A stretch of DNA of 64,000 bases from Flavobacteriaceae bacterium (GTDB lineage: Bacteria; Bacteroidota; Bacteroidia; Flavobacteriales; Flavobacteriaceae): NCBI GenBank assembly GCA_013373635.1, contig JABXHN010000019.1:124001-188000 (forward strand), written 5' to 3'. Shown one piece after another: positions 17,777 through 26,458 of this stretch (positions within the stretch are counted from its first letter, which is position 1; every line of letters starts with the position of its first letter). A program made the translations under genes and the position numbers. The notes beneath the pieces were generated by a model that saw only the letters and a list, made by a program, of their open reading frames with translations, had not been told where the DNA came from and ran no database searches.

Positions 17777-18015
17777 CTAAAAATTGCTTATTGCATAAGC
17801 TGCAATAAACTGGGTTATAAAATGATAAACTAAATTAATTCCTGTTAGTTTCCAGGATCTATTCTCCCAAGCGGCTGCTCCTAAATGAGTCGGAACATAA
17901 TATCCCAGCCAAGTAAAAAAACTAGCGCTCAATAGAGCAGACATCCAAGAATGAAATTGGCGATTACTGCTATCCCAACTACTAATATATTAATTTGAAT
18001 TTCCAACTGTAAAGT
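17777..18015 (-). pseudogene. Decayed DUF1761-family membrane protein gene
   Basis: This stretch fills most of the gap between GH3 and the first fucosidase. On the minus strand, 17777-17944 encodes 55 residues ending in a stop (MSALLSASFFTWLGYYVP, then WENRSWKLTGINLVYHFIT), which reads like the C-terminal half of a DUF1761 membrane protein. Just upstream, in another frame, lies IQINILVVGIAVIANF, a typical N-terminal helix of the same family, but without a convincing start codon (a TTG stands where ATG is expected). The middle of the protein is missing and the two parts are out of frame, so an internal deletion is the simplest explanation. Family assignment is from motif memory. Confidence 0.6.
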
Positions 18016-18087
18016 ATTAAGGTTGATTTAATTAACAAACGCAAAAATCTTATATTTATTATTCTATTGTCCTAAAAACCATTTGCT

Positions 18088-19413
18088 ATGAAAACTAAAA
18101 TTATTCTACTAAGCATCTTCTTATTGAGTTTAACAGCTCGATCTCAAGAGCAGTACACCCCCACAAAAGCTATACTCGAATCTAGAGAACAATTTCAAAA
18201 TGATAAGTTTGGAATGTTTATTCACTGGGGGCTATCATCCATGTTTGGTGATGGTGAATGGGTGATGCAAGTACAAGGGATTTCAAAAAAAGATTATCAG
18301 GCCTATTTACCTGCATTTCATCCGAGTCAATTCAATGCGGAAGAATGGGTTCTTGCTGCCAAAGGAGCAGGAATGAATTACATTATTTTCATTACTCGCC
18401 ATCACGATGGGTTCTCGAATTGGGACACTGCTTATTCCGATTGGAAAATCACCAATACGCCCTATGGAAAAGATGTATTAAAACAATTAGCAGAAGCTTG
18501 TAAAAAGCATGACATGAAGTTAGGACTGTATTATTCAACGCTTGATTGGGTTCGTGAAGACTATCCCTGGAGAAGTGGTAGAACTGGTCAAAAAACAGGT
18601 AGAACTGGTCAAGGTGACTATGCCTCCTATCTTCAGTTTATGAAAAATCAACTCACTGAATTGCTCACAAATTACGGAGACATTTACGCTATTTGGTTCG
18701 ATGGACATTGGGATCAAACCAATCCGGAAGGACATGAGGATCGTTCATCCAGAATTGACTGGAAATACGACGAAATCTATGGACTCATTCACAAGCTACA
18801 ACCTTCAACTTTAGTTGGAAACAACCATCATTTAGATCCTATTGCTGGTGAAGACTTTCAGATGTTTGAACGCGATTTACCAGGCGAAAACCATTCTGGA
18901 TTTAACTTTCAAAAGGTGACTGACAAATTGCCTTTAGAATCCTGTGAAACCATGAATGGTTCATGGGGATACAACATCAGTGATCACAAATTTAAGAGTA
19001 AAAGAGAACTCCTTCACCTTCTTATTGGCGCTGCTGGTAGGAATTCAAACCTACTTCTCAATGTAGGTCCAAAACCCTCTGGAGTTATACCACAAGAAAG
19101 TCTCGATGGATTAAAACAAATGGGAGAATGGACTTCCATTAATGGAGCCTCTATTTACGGAACTAGAGGAGGCCCTTTAAGTCCTCAAGTTTGGGGAGTC
19201 AGCACACAAAACGACACTCATGTTTTTGTGCATATCTTAAATCATCCAAAAGATCAATCCATATTTATACCAGGATCCTACGCTAAAAAAGCAGTGTTAT
19301 TAGACTCTGGCAAAAAGCTTAAAATTCGTTGGGAATCAAAGGGAATCCATGTTATGAGTGAATCTATTCCTTATGATGAGGACCCTCAAGTACTCGTTCT
19401 CGATAAAAATTAA
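18088..19413 (+). CDS. GH29 alpha-L-fucosidase (secreted)
   Basis: A 441-residue protein with a Sec signal peptide (about residues 1-19, ending TARSQ). GH29 motifs: KFGMFIHWG at 40-48, ITRHHDGF at 102-109 and nucleophile Asp205 in AIWFDGHWD. It is a single catalytic domain with a short beta-sandwich at the end. It removes alpha-linked fucose from glycans in the periplasm. A 7-residue duplication (GRTGQ repeated around 164-175) sits before the nucleophile strand. The stop overlaps the convergent second fucosidase by 4 bp. Differences from the partner (IWFDGHWD against VWFDGANGGDG) indicate two GH29 subfamilies with different linkage preference. Confidence 0.9.
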   Translation: MKTKIILLSIFLLSLTARSQEQYTPTKAILESREQFQNDKFGMFIHWGLSSMFGDGEWVMQVQGISKKDYQAYLPAFHPSQFNAEEWVLAAKGAGMNYIIFITRHHDGFSNWDTAYSDWKITNTPYGKDVLKQLAEACKKHDMKLGLYYSTLDWVREDYPWRSGRTGQKTGRTGQGDYASYLQFMKNQLTELLTNYGDIYAIWFDGHWDQTNPEGHEDRSSRIDWKYDEIYGLIHKLQPSTLVGNNHHLDPIAGEDFQMFERDLPGENHSGFNFQKVTDKLPLESCETMNGSWGYNISDHKFKSKRELLHLLIGAAGRNSNLLLNVGPKPSGVIPQESLDGLKQMGEWTSINGASIYGTRGGPLSPQVWGVSTQNDTHVFVHILNHPKDQSIFIPGSYAKKAVLLDSGKKLKIRWESKGIHVMSESIPYDEDPQVLVLDKN

Positions 19414-20855
19414 TTGACATCAGAGTCATAGTACAAGCCCATCTCTGAAATAAGTGCCTTATCGTTAAAATCTGTCAGTTTTAAAGCAATGGCTTTAATA
19501 TTGGATGTAGGGAAGCGAACGATTCGCTTATTCCCTATCGTTGTTCCTTGGTAAATAACTTGCCAACTGGCATCGATTAGTGCCTCTATTTCAAAAGATC
19601 GAATTCGCTGTCCTTTTTGAATGGCTTCTTGTATTACAAATAGATTTGAACTTTTAGTTGCATCAAATTCAAGGATAATTTTTGAATCCTTATCTGTGAT
19701 TTTCACAAAGCTTTCTCTTTGACCATCAGTAAGAATAGATGAATCCATCACATTGGATGATGATTCCATTTTGAGTTGTGCCATAGTAGCGAGGTTGGTT
19801 TCAAATACCCTTTCGATTTTCGACTTCAGACCTTGTAAGGATGCGATGTCATTTTCGTGAACTAAACCTCTACGATCAACTGGGAGATTGAGTAGCAAAT
19901 TACTGTTTAAGCCTACTGAATTACAATAGATATCCCATAGGTGTTCGACGCTTTTCACCTCATCGTCTTCACTTTGATGATAAAACCATCCTGGACGAAT
20001 TGAAACATCCGTCTCAGTTGGAATAAAATGGGTGCCTTTTTCTTGACCAGGTGCAAATCGATTAAATCCGGGCATTCCAGGATAGATACTATCTTTGTAT
20101 ATTGTAGACCAGGTCGTTTGATTGGCATAACCTTTTTCATTTCCTACCCATCTAATATCTGGACCCGCATCAGAGAACATAACAGCATTAGGCTGTAATT
20201 CTCTCACAATTTGATGAGTCAAAGGCCAATCGTAATAGGTTTTATTGTCAATCTTTCTAGTTTCATTGGCTCCTCCATAGTAGCCATCACCTCCATTAGC
20301 TCCATCAAACCAAACTTCAAAGATTGGTCCATACTGAGTTAATAACTCTCTGAGTTGATTTCTGTAGTATGTGAGATACGCATCCGTTCCGTAATCAGGG
20401 TGATTTCGATCCCATGGCGAGAGGTATACGCCCATCTTTAAACCGTATTTCTTAGAAGATTCTGAGAGCTCCTTTAACAGATCTCCTTCTCCATTTTTCC
20501 AAGGACTGTTCTTTACGGAATGCTCTGTGTATTTACTGGGCCACAAACAAAATCCATCGTGATGTTTAGCCGTAATCACGACTCCTTTCATTCCTGCTTC
20601 ACTGATGGTTCTTGCCCATTGATCCGTGTCTAATTCAAAAGGATTAAACAATTTTGGAGATTCATCTCCATACCCCCATTCTTTGTCGGTAAAACTATTG
20701 ATACTAAAGTGAACAAAGGCGTAGTATTCTAGATCTTGCCAATTTAATTGACGTGGACTTGGAACAGGAAGCGAATTCTTAATTTCTTGTGAATTACAAC
20801 CAATAAGTAGTGCTGGCAAAATTACACCAACAACAATTTTTAAATAGTTATTCAT
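19410..20855 (-). CDS. GH29 alpha-L-fucosidase lipoprotein (subfamily B-like)
   Basis: A 481-residue lipoprotein (lipobox Cys20, ALLIGCNSQ). The motifs are FVHFSINSFTDKEWG at 47-61, ITAKHHDGFCLWPS at 94-107 and nucleophile Asp184 in EVWFDGANGGDG. The last roughly 120 residues form a beta-rich appendage (ESFVKITDKDSKIILEF and later) like those seen in alpha-1,3/1,4-type GH29-B enzymes, but no full CBM is claimed. It hydrolyses terminal fucose outside the cytoplasm. It is tail-to-tail with the other fucosidase, with a 4-bp overlap of the stops, and shares an intergenic strand with the alanine dehydrogenase gene, 49 bp upstream of it. Confidence 0.88.
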   Translation of the reverse strand: MNNYLKIVVGVILPALLIGCNSQEIKNSLPVPSPRQLNWQDLEYYAFVHFSINSFTDKEWGYGDESPKLFNPFELDTDQWARTISEAGMKGVVITAKHHDGFCLWPSKYTEHSVKNSPWKNGEGDLLKELSESSKKYGLKMGVYLSPWDRNHPDYGTDAYLTYYRNQLRELLTQYGPIFEVWFDGANGGDGYYGGANETRKIDNKTYYDWPLTHQIVRELQPNAVMFSDAGPDIRWVGNEKGYANQTTWSTIYKDSIYPGMPGFNRFAPGQEKGTHFIPTETDVSIRPGWFYHQSEDDEVKSVEHLWDIYCNSVGLNSNLLLNLPVDRRGLVHENDIASLQGLKSKIERVFETNLATMAQLKMESSSNVMDSSILTDGQRESFVKITDKDSKIILEFDATKSSNLFVIQEAIQKGQRIRSFEIEALIDASWQVIYQGTTIGNKRIVRFPTSNIKAIALKLTDFNDKALISEMGLYYDSDVN

Positions 20856-20904
20856 TGGAATTAATATAGGGTTCTCATGGTTAATTAATTCCTAAAGATA
20901 ATTA

Positions 20905-22011
20905 TTACAATGTATCTAGAGAATGATATGGCATATCAAATGCATCTGAGATTTCCTTGTATACGATTTTACCTTTGATGACATTTAGTCCTTTTCTCAA
21001 TGAAGCATCTTGATCACATGCTTTTTCCCATCCCATCTCTGCCAATTTAATTGCATAAGGAAGTGTTGCATTGGTAAGTGCTGTCGTAGATGTAAAAGGG
21101 ACAGCTCCAGGCATATTTGCTACACAATAATGAACCACATCGTCTATGACAAAAGTTGGATTCTCATGGGTAGTAGGCGTACAGGTTTCTATACAACCAC
21201 CTTGATCAACTGCAACATCGACAAGCACTGTTCCTTTTTCAAGATCTTTGAGCATATCTCTTGTGATCAAGTTTGGAGCTTTAGCCCCTGGAATCAAAAC
21301 AGCACCGACTATTAAATCAGCTGTAGGTAATAATTTTCTAATATTGTACTCATTAGAGTATAAAGTAGTGACATTCTTAGGCATAATGTCTGAAAGGTGT
21401 CTTAATCGATCGAGATTGATATCCATGATGGTTACATGAGCACCTAATCCTGCAGCCATTTTAGCGGCTTGAGTTCCAACAACACCTCCACCTAATACAA
21501 TAACATTAGCTGGAGCAACTCCAGGCACTCCTCCTAAAAGAATTCCCTTCCCTTGCATTGGGCGCTCTAAAAATTTAGCTCCTTGTTGAATTGCCATTCT
21601 TCCTGCTACTTCAGACATCGGTGTCAATAGTGGAAGCGTTCGATCCTTTTCTACAGTTTCATATGAAATACAAACAGCACCAGATTCTAGCATGGCCTCA
21701 GTTAACACTTTAGAAGATGCAAAGTGAAAATAGGTAAAGAGCAATTGATCTTTTTTAACTAGACCGTATTCTTCGGCGATAGGTTCCTTAACTTTTACAA
21801 TCATTTCTGCTTTTGCGTATACTTCCTTAATTCCAGGAAGGATTTGTGCTCCGGCTTCTACGTACTGATCATCTGAAAAACCAGAACCAACACCAGCTCC
21901 AGTTTGAATAAAGACCTCATGTCCTCTCTTTGCAAATTCTAAGACTCCTGCTGGAGTCAATCCAACTCTGTATTCGTTGTTTTTAATTTCTTTTGGAACC
22001 CCAATAATCAT
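20905..22011 (-). CDS. ald: Alanine dehydrogenase
   Basis: A 368-residue enzyme interconverting L-alanine and pyruvate plus ammonia with NAD. It opens with the family start MIIGVPKEIKNNEYRVGLTP, with KVKEP (substrate Lys region) near 74-78, the NAD-binding glycine run VIVLGGGVVGTQAAKMAAGLG in the middle, and the DVAVDQGGCIETCTPTTHENP signature near 275. The length is standard for bacterial alanine dehydrogenases. It is the only gene of its unit. A perfect 14-bp palindrome lies 27 bp before its start, suggesting control by a dimeric regulator, perhaps an Lrp-type one, though none is nearby. Confidence 0.95.
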   Translation of the reverse strand: MIIGVPKEIKNNEYRVGLTPAGVLEFAKRGHEVFIQTGAGVGSGFSDDQYVEAGAQILPGIKEVYAKAEMIVKVKEPIAEEYGLVKKDQLLFTYFHFASSKVLTEAMLESGAVCISYETVEKDRTLPLLTPMSEVAGRMAIQQGAKFLERPMQGKGILLGGVPGVAPANVIVLGGGVVGTQAAKMAAGLGAHVTIMDINLDRLRHLSDIMPKNVTTLYSNEYNIRKLLPTADLIVGAVLIPGAKAPNLITRDMLKDLEKGTVLVDVAVDQGGCIETCTPTTHENPTFVIDDVVHYCVANMPGAVPFTSTTALTNATLPYAIKLAEMGWEKACDQDASLRKGLNVIKGKIVYKEISDAFDMPYHSLDTL

Positions 22012-22037
22012 AACTGACTTAATTAAATTGAACCTCT

Positions 22038-22051
22038 CGATTGTACAATCG
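22038..22051. promoter_or_regulatory. Perfect 14-bp palindrome upstream of ald
   Basis: CGATTGTACAATCG reads the same on both strands and sits 27-40 bp before the ald start codon, probably in the 5' UTR or just below the promoter (a possible -7 box TATTTTTA lies upstream on the minus strand). It is a candidate operator. The rest of 22052-22356 is AT-rich with homopolymer runs and no gene that I can support. Confidence 0.4.
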
Positions 22052-22356
22052 CCTGTTTGTTTTATATAATAACAGCGTAAAAATAATTAATTTATAACTA
22101 GTTGTTGGCAAAATGTTTTACATCAAACAACGAATTATGAATAAAACAAAATGAATAACTATTTAGAAATTAATTGAAAAATGGTGTTTTTATCAAAAAA
22201 GTGATGTTTTTTGAAGTTTTTTGATTGTTTATGAAGAAAAAAGGGGGATTTTTTTGAAAAAATAAATTTAAATATAAATCAACATCCTGCCTTTTTTATA
22301 TCAAATGCTACTTTTTTGCAATAAGAATTTAAATCTTAGACCTTTTCTATTGCTAA

Positions 22357-22653
22357 TTATGCATTGGATATAAAGTAATAGATCAGTAAGGCAGTTAATA
22401 GAACAGTCCCTGAAAAGAACAAATAAAGCAATTGCTTGTTTCTTTTTTGAATAGGTATTCCTGATTTTTTAATCAGTCCTTTATCTTGAAAGGAAGATTC
22501 TAAAGCAATTCCAATTGAAGTACCAACTGCAACTCCTATTCCAATGAAAGCAAAATTATCGAGCGCAATGCTTATTGCTAATCCAATAGGAATTCCAGTT
22601 GCAATTCCTGTAGACATAAAAAACCCCTTGGGATATTTCTTTTTTTGTTCCAT
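22357..22653 (-). CDS. Small integral membrane protein, glycine-rich
   Basis: A 98-residue protein. After a basic start (MEQKKKYPKG) there are two glycine/isoleucine-rich helices (GIATGIPIGLAISIALDNFAFIGIGVAVGTSIGIALES, read in parts), a basic loop and a C-terminal helix (LLYLFFSGTVLLTALLIYYF). Similar short Gly-Ile-rich membrane proteins are common in bacteria, with no known job. The start codon directly follows the stop of the DUF2905 gene upstream (22654), so the two form a translationally coupled pair. Confidence 0.65.
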   Translation of the reverse strand: MEQKKKYPKGFFMSTGIATGIPIGLAISIALDNFAFIGIGVAVGTSIGIALESSFQDKGLIKKSGIPIQKRNKQLLYLFFSGTVLLTALLIYYFISNA

Positions 22654-22860
22654 TTATTTCCCCTTGAACCAATAGAAGATTACCGAAAGTAAAATACTCA
22701 AAATAAGTGAACTCCCCAAAGGAAAATAGATTTGAGTGTTTCCTTTTTTAAAACTAAAATCAAGTGGGTTGTTATATGAGAGAGAACTCTTGTCAAAAAG
22801 CCATAAAAGCGCTCCAATTAACACGAGAATTAAACCGACAGTTATCAATGATTTAGCCAT
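22654..22860 (-). CDS. DUF2905 family small membrane protein
   Basis: A 68-residue protein with two helices, about 5-22 (LITVGLILVLIGALLWLF) and 46-64 (LGSSLILSILLSVIFYWF), joined by a segment NPLDFSFKKGNTQIYFP. This layout, especially GDI/GNTQIYFPLG-like text before the second helix, is the DUF2905 pattern. The function is unknown. It heads a two-gene unit with the glycine-rich membrane protein and is divergent from the MBL-fold gene with a 59-bp gap. Confidence 0.75.
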   Translation of the reverse strand: MAKSLITVGLILVLIGALLWLFDKSSLSYNNPLDFSFKKGNTQIYFPLGSSLILSILLSVIFYWFKGK

Positions 22861-22919
22861 TGCACAAAATATTTTTAAACTGATATAGATTCACTAAATT
22901 TAATGAAAATTATCGCTTT

Positions 22920-23597
22920 ATGGAAATTACCTTCTTAGGACATGCCTGTCTATTGATCAAAACCAAAGAATGTAACTTGATTGTTGATCCCTTCATCAGT
23001 GGCAACCCACTTGCTAAGGAAGTTTCTGTAAATTCAATCAAGGCTGATTACATCCTTTTGACTCATGCACATCAAGATCATATTTTAGATGCTGAAGCGA
23101 TTGCAAAAAACAACAATAGTACAATTGTCAGTAATTTTGAAATTGTCAATTACTTTCAAAACAAAGGAATTAATGGCCATCCTATGAATCACGGAGGAAG
23201 TTGGAAATTTCCTTTTGGAACGATCACTTACACCACAGCAATTCACACCTCTTCTTTTCCTGATGGCAGCTATGGTGGTCAACCAGGTGGATTTGTAATC
23301 AATACAGACCATAAAACTATTTATATCGCAGGCGATACAGCATTGACCTATGATATGAAACTCATACCACTTAGACATCAGTTAGATCTTGCAGTATTAC
23401 CCATTGGAGATAATTTCACCATGGGAATTGAAGATGCCATCATCGCTAGTGATTTTTTAAATTGCTCTAAAATATTAGGTTACCACTACGACACTTTTGG
23501 TTATATCGAAATCGATCACACAAAAGCGATCAGTCAATTTAAAGAACATCAAAAAGAACTGATCTTACTGGAAATTTATAATTCATTAACTATTTAG
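22920..23597 (+). CDS. UPF0173-type metallo-beta-lactamase-fold hydrolase
   Basis: A 225-residue cytoplasmic protein of the metallo-beta-lactamase fold. The metal motif THAHQDH (residues 48-54) is complete; DPFISGNP, NHGGSW, YIAGDTALTYDM and the C-terminal LGYHYDTFGYIEID supply the remaining ligands and match the UPF0173 family of metal-dependent hydrolases. The substrate is not known. It starts 28 bp before the aminotransferase-like gene and is likely co-transcribed with it, although the two functions are not obviously connected. Confidence 0.85.
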   Translation: MEITFLGHACLLIKTKECNLIVDPFISGNPLAKEVSVNSIKADYILLTHAHQDHILDAEAIAKNNNSTIVSNFEIVNYFQNKGINGHPMNHGGSWKFPFGTITYTTAIHTSSFPDGSYGGQPGGFVINTDHKTIYIAGDTALTYDMKLIPLRHQLDLAVLPIGDNFTMGIEDAIIASDFLNCSKILGYHYDTFGYIEIDHTKAISQFKEHQKELILLEIYNSLTI

Positions 23598-23625
23598 TGT
23601 AATTTCGTATTCTCAAATCGCTACT

Positions 23626-25101
23626 ATGAATACAGCATCCAACTTAGAAGCACACTTTAAAGCATTTAGAGATCAAATTATTGGTATTGATCAAACTTTC
23701 GAATCACCATACGGGAAACAGAAAATCACCTATGCAGATTGGACTGCTAGTGGAAGACTCTACGGCCCTATTGAAGAAAAACTAATTAAAGAATTTGGCC
23801 CGTTTGTGGCAAATACGCATACCGAAACTTCCATCACAGGTTCAGCGATGACCTTGGCTTATAAAAAGGCTAGAAAAATAATTAAAGATCACGTTGGAGC
23901 GAATACTGAAGATGTACTGATCAGTTCAGGAACAGGAATGACTGGAGTTGTCAATAAATTTCAGAGAATACTCGGATTAAAAATAGCGGAGCAATTAAAA
24001 GAACACACTCATATTCCTGAAGAATTAAGACCGGTAGTCTTTATTTCTCATATGGAACATCATTCGAATCAAACTTCTTGGATTGAAACCATTGCTGAAG
24101 TAGTAGTAGTCGATTGTAATACAAATGGATTATTTTGTTTTAAAAATTTTGAAAAATTACTCAAGAAATACGAAGATAGACCTCTTAAAATCGCTTCAGT
24201 AACTGCCTGTTCTAATGTAACTGGAATTCAAACCGATTATCATCGAATTGCAAAAATGATACACAAAAAGGGAGGACTTTGTTTTGTTGATTTTGCATGT
24301 TCAGCACCCTATGTAACCATCGATATGCACCCAAAAGACAAATGGTCATATTTAGATGCCATTTTCTTTTCACCTCATAAGTTTTTAGGAGGACCAGGTT
24401 CTGCCGGAGTCTTGATCTTTAACAAAAAACTCTATAAAAATATCGTTCCAGACAACCCTGGTGGTGGAACGGTTAACTATACCAATCCCTGGGGAGATCA
24501 CGACTATGTTGACGATATTGAATCAAGAGAAGACGGGGGGACTCCTGGATTTTTACAAGCGATTCGCATAGCACTATCCATTCAACTCAAAGAATCAATG
24601 GGAGTCGAAAACATCATCGAAAGAGAACATCAGATCAATTCAAAAATATTTGATGCCTTAGAGCCAATTGAAAACCTGACCATATTAGCTGGTGATCACA
24701 AAGATCGATTAGGAGTATTTTCTTTCTTTATAGATGATTTGCATTTCAATCTCGCTGTAAAATTACTCAACGATCGATTTGGAATTCAGACAAGAGGAGG
24801 TTGTTCTTGTGCTGGAACTTATGGACATTACCTTTTGCATGTTGATCAGGCTACTTCCAAAGACATCGAGAAACAAATCCTTGAAGGCTGTTTAATGGAA
24901 CGTCCAGGATGGGTCAGAATGTCCATTCATCCAACAATGACAAATGCTGAAATTGAAATGATTTGTGATGCGATCAAAGAGTTGTGCAAGCATCACAAAG
25001 AGTGGTCGAAGGATTACAACTACGATCCAATTAAAAATGAATTCATCCACAAGCTGGAATACAATCTCGAAGAAGAACTTATTGAAAAATGGTTTAACTA
25101 A
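23626..25101 (+). CDS. Class V aminotransferase-fold PLP enzyme (cysteine desulfurase-like)
   Basis: A 491-residue fold-type I PLP enzyme. The Schiff-base Lys is Lys252 in FFSPHKFLGG; SSGTGMTG near 105-112 binds the phosphate, and VDFACSAPY carries the ring-stacking Asp. GGCSCAGTYG near 389-398 is reminiscent of the cysteine-bearing loop of desulfurases, but the protein is longer than SufS/IscS and carries an extra C-terminal helix region. It may be a desulfurase, a selenocysteine lyase or a related lyase. It is not in a suf cluster. A candidate -7 box lies just before the start. Confidence 0.85.
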   Translation: MNTASNLEAHFKAFRDQIIGIDQTFESPYGKQKITYADWTASGRLYGPIEEKLIKEFGPFVANTHTETSITGSAMTLAYKKARKIIKDHVGANTEDVLISSGTGMTGVVNKFQRILGLKIAEQLKEHTHIPEELRPVVFISHMEHHSNQTSWIETIAEVVVVDCNTNGLFCFKNFEKLLKKYEDRPLKIASVTACSNVTGIQTDYHRIAKMIHKKGGLCFVDFACSAPYVTIDMHPKDKWSYLDAIFFSPHKFLGGPGSAGVLIFNKKLYKNIVPDNPGGGTVNYTNPWGDHDYVDDIESREDGGTPGFLQAIRIALSIQLKESMGVENIIEREHQINSKIFDALEPIENLTILAGDHKDRLGVFSFFIDDLHFNLAVKLLNDRFGIQTRGGCSCAGTYGHYLLHVDQATSKDIEKQILEGCLMERPGWVRMSIHPTMTNAEIEMICDAIKELCKHHKEWSKDYNYDPIKNEFIHKLEYNLEEELIEKWFN

Positions 25102-25143
25102 ATCGAACTAATTTGTACCTTTACTAGTCTAACAACTATCTTC

Positions 25144-25701
25144 ATGAAAACAATATACACACTAACACTATCACTACTTATGGCATTTTCACTATTTTCA
25201 AAAGCTCAAGATTCAAAAGCGTCTACGCCTCTTTACGATATCCAAATCGACGATATCCATGGAAATCCAATAAATTTATCTGAATTTAAAGGAAAGAAGA
25301 TTCTCTTTGTCAATGTCGCCTCAAAATGTGGATTTACTCCTCAATACAAGGACTTGGAAATGCTGCACGATCTCTATAAAGATCAATTGGTACTCATCGG
25401 GTTACCATGCAATCAATTTGGGAGTCAAGAGCCAGGAACAAATGAAGAAATTGTAGAGTTTTGTTCAGCTACCTACGGAGTGAGCTTTTTGATGACTGAT
25501 AAAATCGAAGTCAAAGGAGAAAATCAACATCCCCTGTACACTTGGCTTACTAGTAAAGAACTCAACGGCAAGAAAAGTTCTACTGTAAAGTGGAATTTTC
25601 AAAAATACTTAGTGGATGAAGAAGGAGAACTTATCGATTTCTACTATTCAGTAACGACTCCAATGAGCTCTAAAATTTTACAGCACTTATCGGAGCAGTA
25701 A
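25144..25701 (+). CDS. Glutathione peroxidase family protein, exported
   Basis: A 185-residue thiol peroxidase with a signal peptide of about 21 residues (ending FSKAQ). Peroxidatic Cys62 is in VASKCGFTPQY, Cys89 in LPCNQFGSQEPG and Trp150-Asn151 in VKWNFQKY; Gln95 completes the tetrad, and Cys in place of Sec marks a non-seleno form. Cys89 and Cys107 are candidates for the resolving Cys. It reduces hydroperoxides, probably using thioredoxin-like reductants in the periplasm. The nitrilase-family gene starts 2 bp after its stop, so they are almost certainly one transcript. Confidence 0.9.
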   Translation: MKTIYTLTLSLLMAFSLFSKAQDSKASTPLYDIQIDDIHGNPINLSEFKGKKILFVNVASKCGFTPQYKDLEMLHDLYKDQLVLIGLPCNQFGSQEPGTNEEIVEFCSATYGVSFLMTDKIEVKGENQHPLYTWLTSKELNGKKSSTVKWNFQKYLVDEEGELIDFYYSVTTPMSSKILQHLSEQ

Positions 25702-25702
25702 A

Positions 25703-26398
25703 ATGAGAATTGCGGTAGCGCAACACTCCCCCAAAGCTGGAGCTATAGAAGAGAATATTGAAAAGCATCTCAAACTGATTCAATCTGCCATTGATCAAAA
25801 TTGTGACGCCATCTTCTTTAATGAATTATCGCTTACATCCTATGAGCCAGATCGAGCCTTTGAACTACAAATGGGCTTGGATGATCCAAGACTCACAGTA
25901 TTTCAAGAGTTAAGTAATTTAAATGACCTTGTAATTGTCATAGGACTCCCTCTTACTGTTGTCGATGGAATCCAAATTGCCAGTGTAATCTTTCAGCCAG
26001 ATCAATCTAGAGCGTTTTACAGCAAACAAATTCTCCACGAATCTGAATCGGCAATTTTTATACATGGAAAAGAACAGATGATTTTGACAATTAAAGAGAA
26101 AAAAGTTGCGATGGGAATTTGTTATGAAAGTCTTCAAGAATCACATTTCTCAAACTGTGTGGCTTTGGGTACTGATATTTATATCGTCAGTACTGCTAAA
26201 AAACAAGAAGGCTTACAAGCCGCTATGGATTTTTATAGCTACGCCTCTAAGAAATATCAGATTCCAGTAATGATGTCAAATAGCAATGGAATTACTACTC
26301 GTTTTGAATGTGTTGGCAATTCTGCAGTTTGGAACAATGGAGTCCTTTTAAATCAACTTTCTAAAGATTCCGAATCAATCTTATTTTTAGATTTTTAA
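25703..26398 (+). CDS. Carbon-nitrogen hydrolase (nitrilase superfamily)
   Basis: A 231-residue cytoplasmic enzyme with the nitrilase-superfamily Glu-Lys-Cys triad: Glu41 in FFNELSLTSYEP, Lys108 in FYSKQILHESE and Cys140 in MGICYESLQE. It is short for the family and lacks C-terminal extensions, like small amidases of the omega-amidase or NAD-synthetase-amide type. The substrate is not known. It is separated from the peroxidase gene by one base, which suggests co-regulated use, for example damage repair of amides, but this is only a guess. Confidence 0.88.
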   Translation: MRIAVAQHSPKAGAIEENIEKHLKLIQSAIDQNCDAIFFNELSLTSYEPDRAFELQMGLDDPRLTVFQELSNLNDLVIVIGLPLTVVDGIQIASVIFQPDQSRAFYSKQILHESESAIFIHGKEQMILTIKEKKVAMGICYESLQESHFSNCVALGTDIYIVSTAKKQEGLQAAMDFYSYASKKYQIPVMMSNSNGITTRFECVGNSAVWNNGVLLNQLSKDSESILFLDF

Positions 26399-26458
26399 AG
26401 TTCATTTATACTATATTTAAATTAATTGAGTTATAGTAAAAACTTAAACCAAATCATT

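Noticed and set aside
17777-17944. 55-residue frame as a genuine small membrane protein
   Set aside because: It matches only the C-terminal half of a known family, with the N-terminal helix of the same family out of frame just upstream.
22150-22356. Poly-A/T-rich stretch upstream of ald as an ncRNA or UP-element
   Set aside because: Low-complexity runs only; no stable stem, promoter pair or conserved feature that I can point to.
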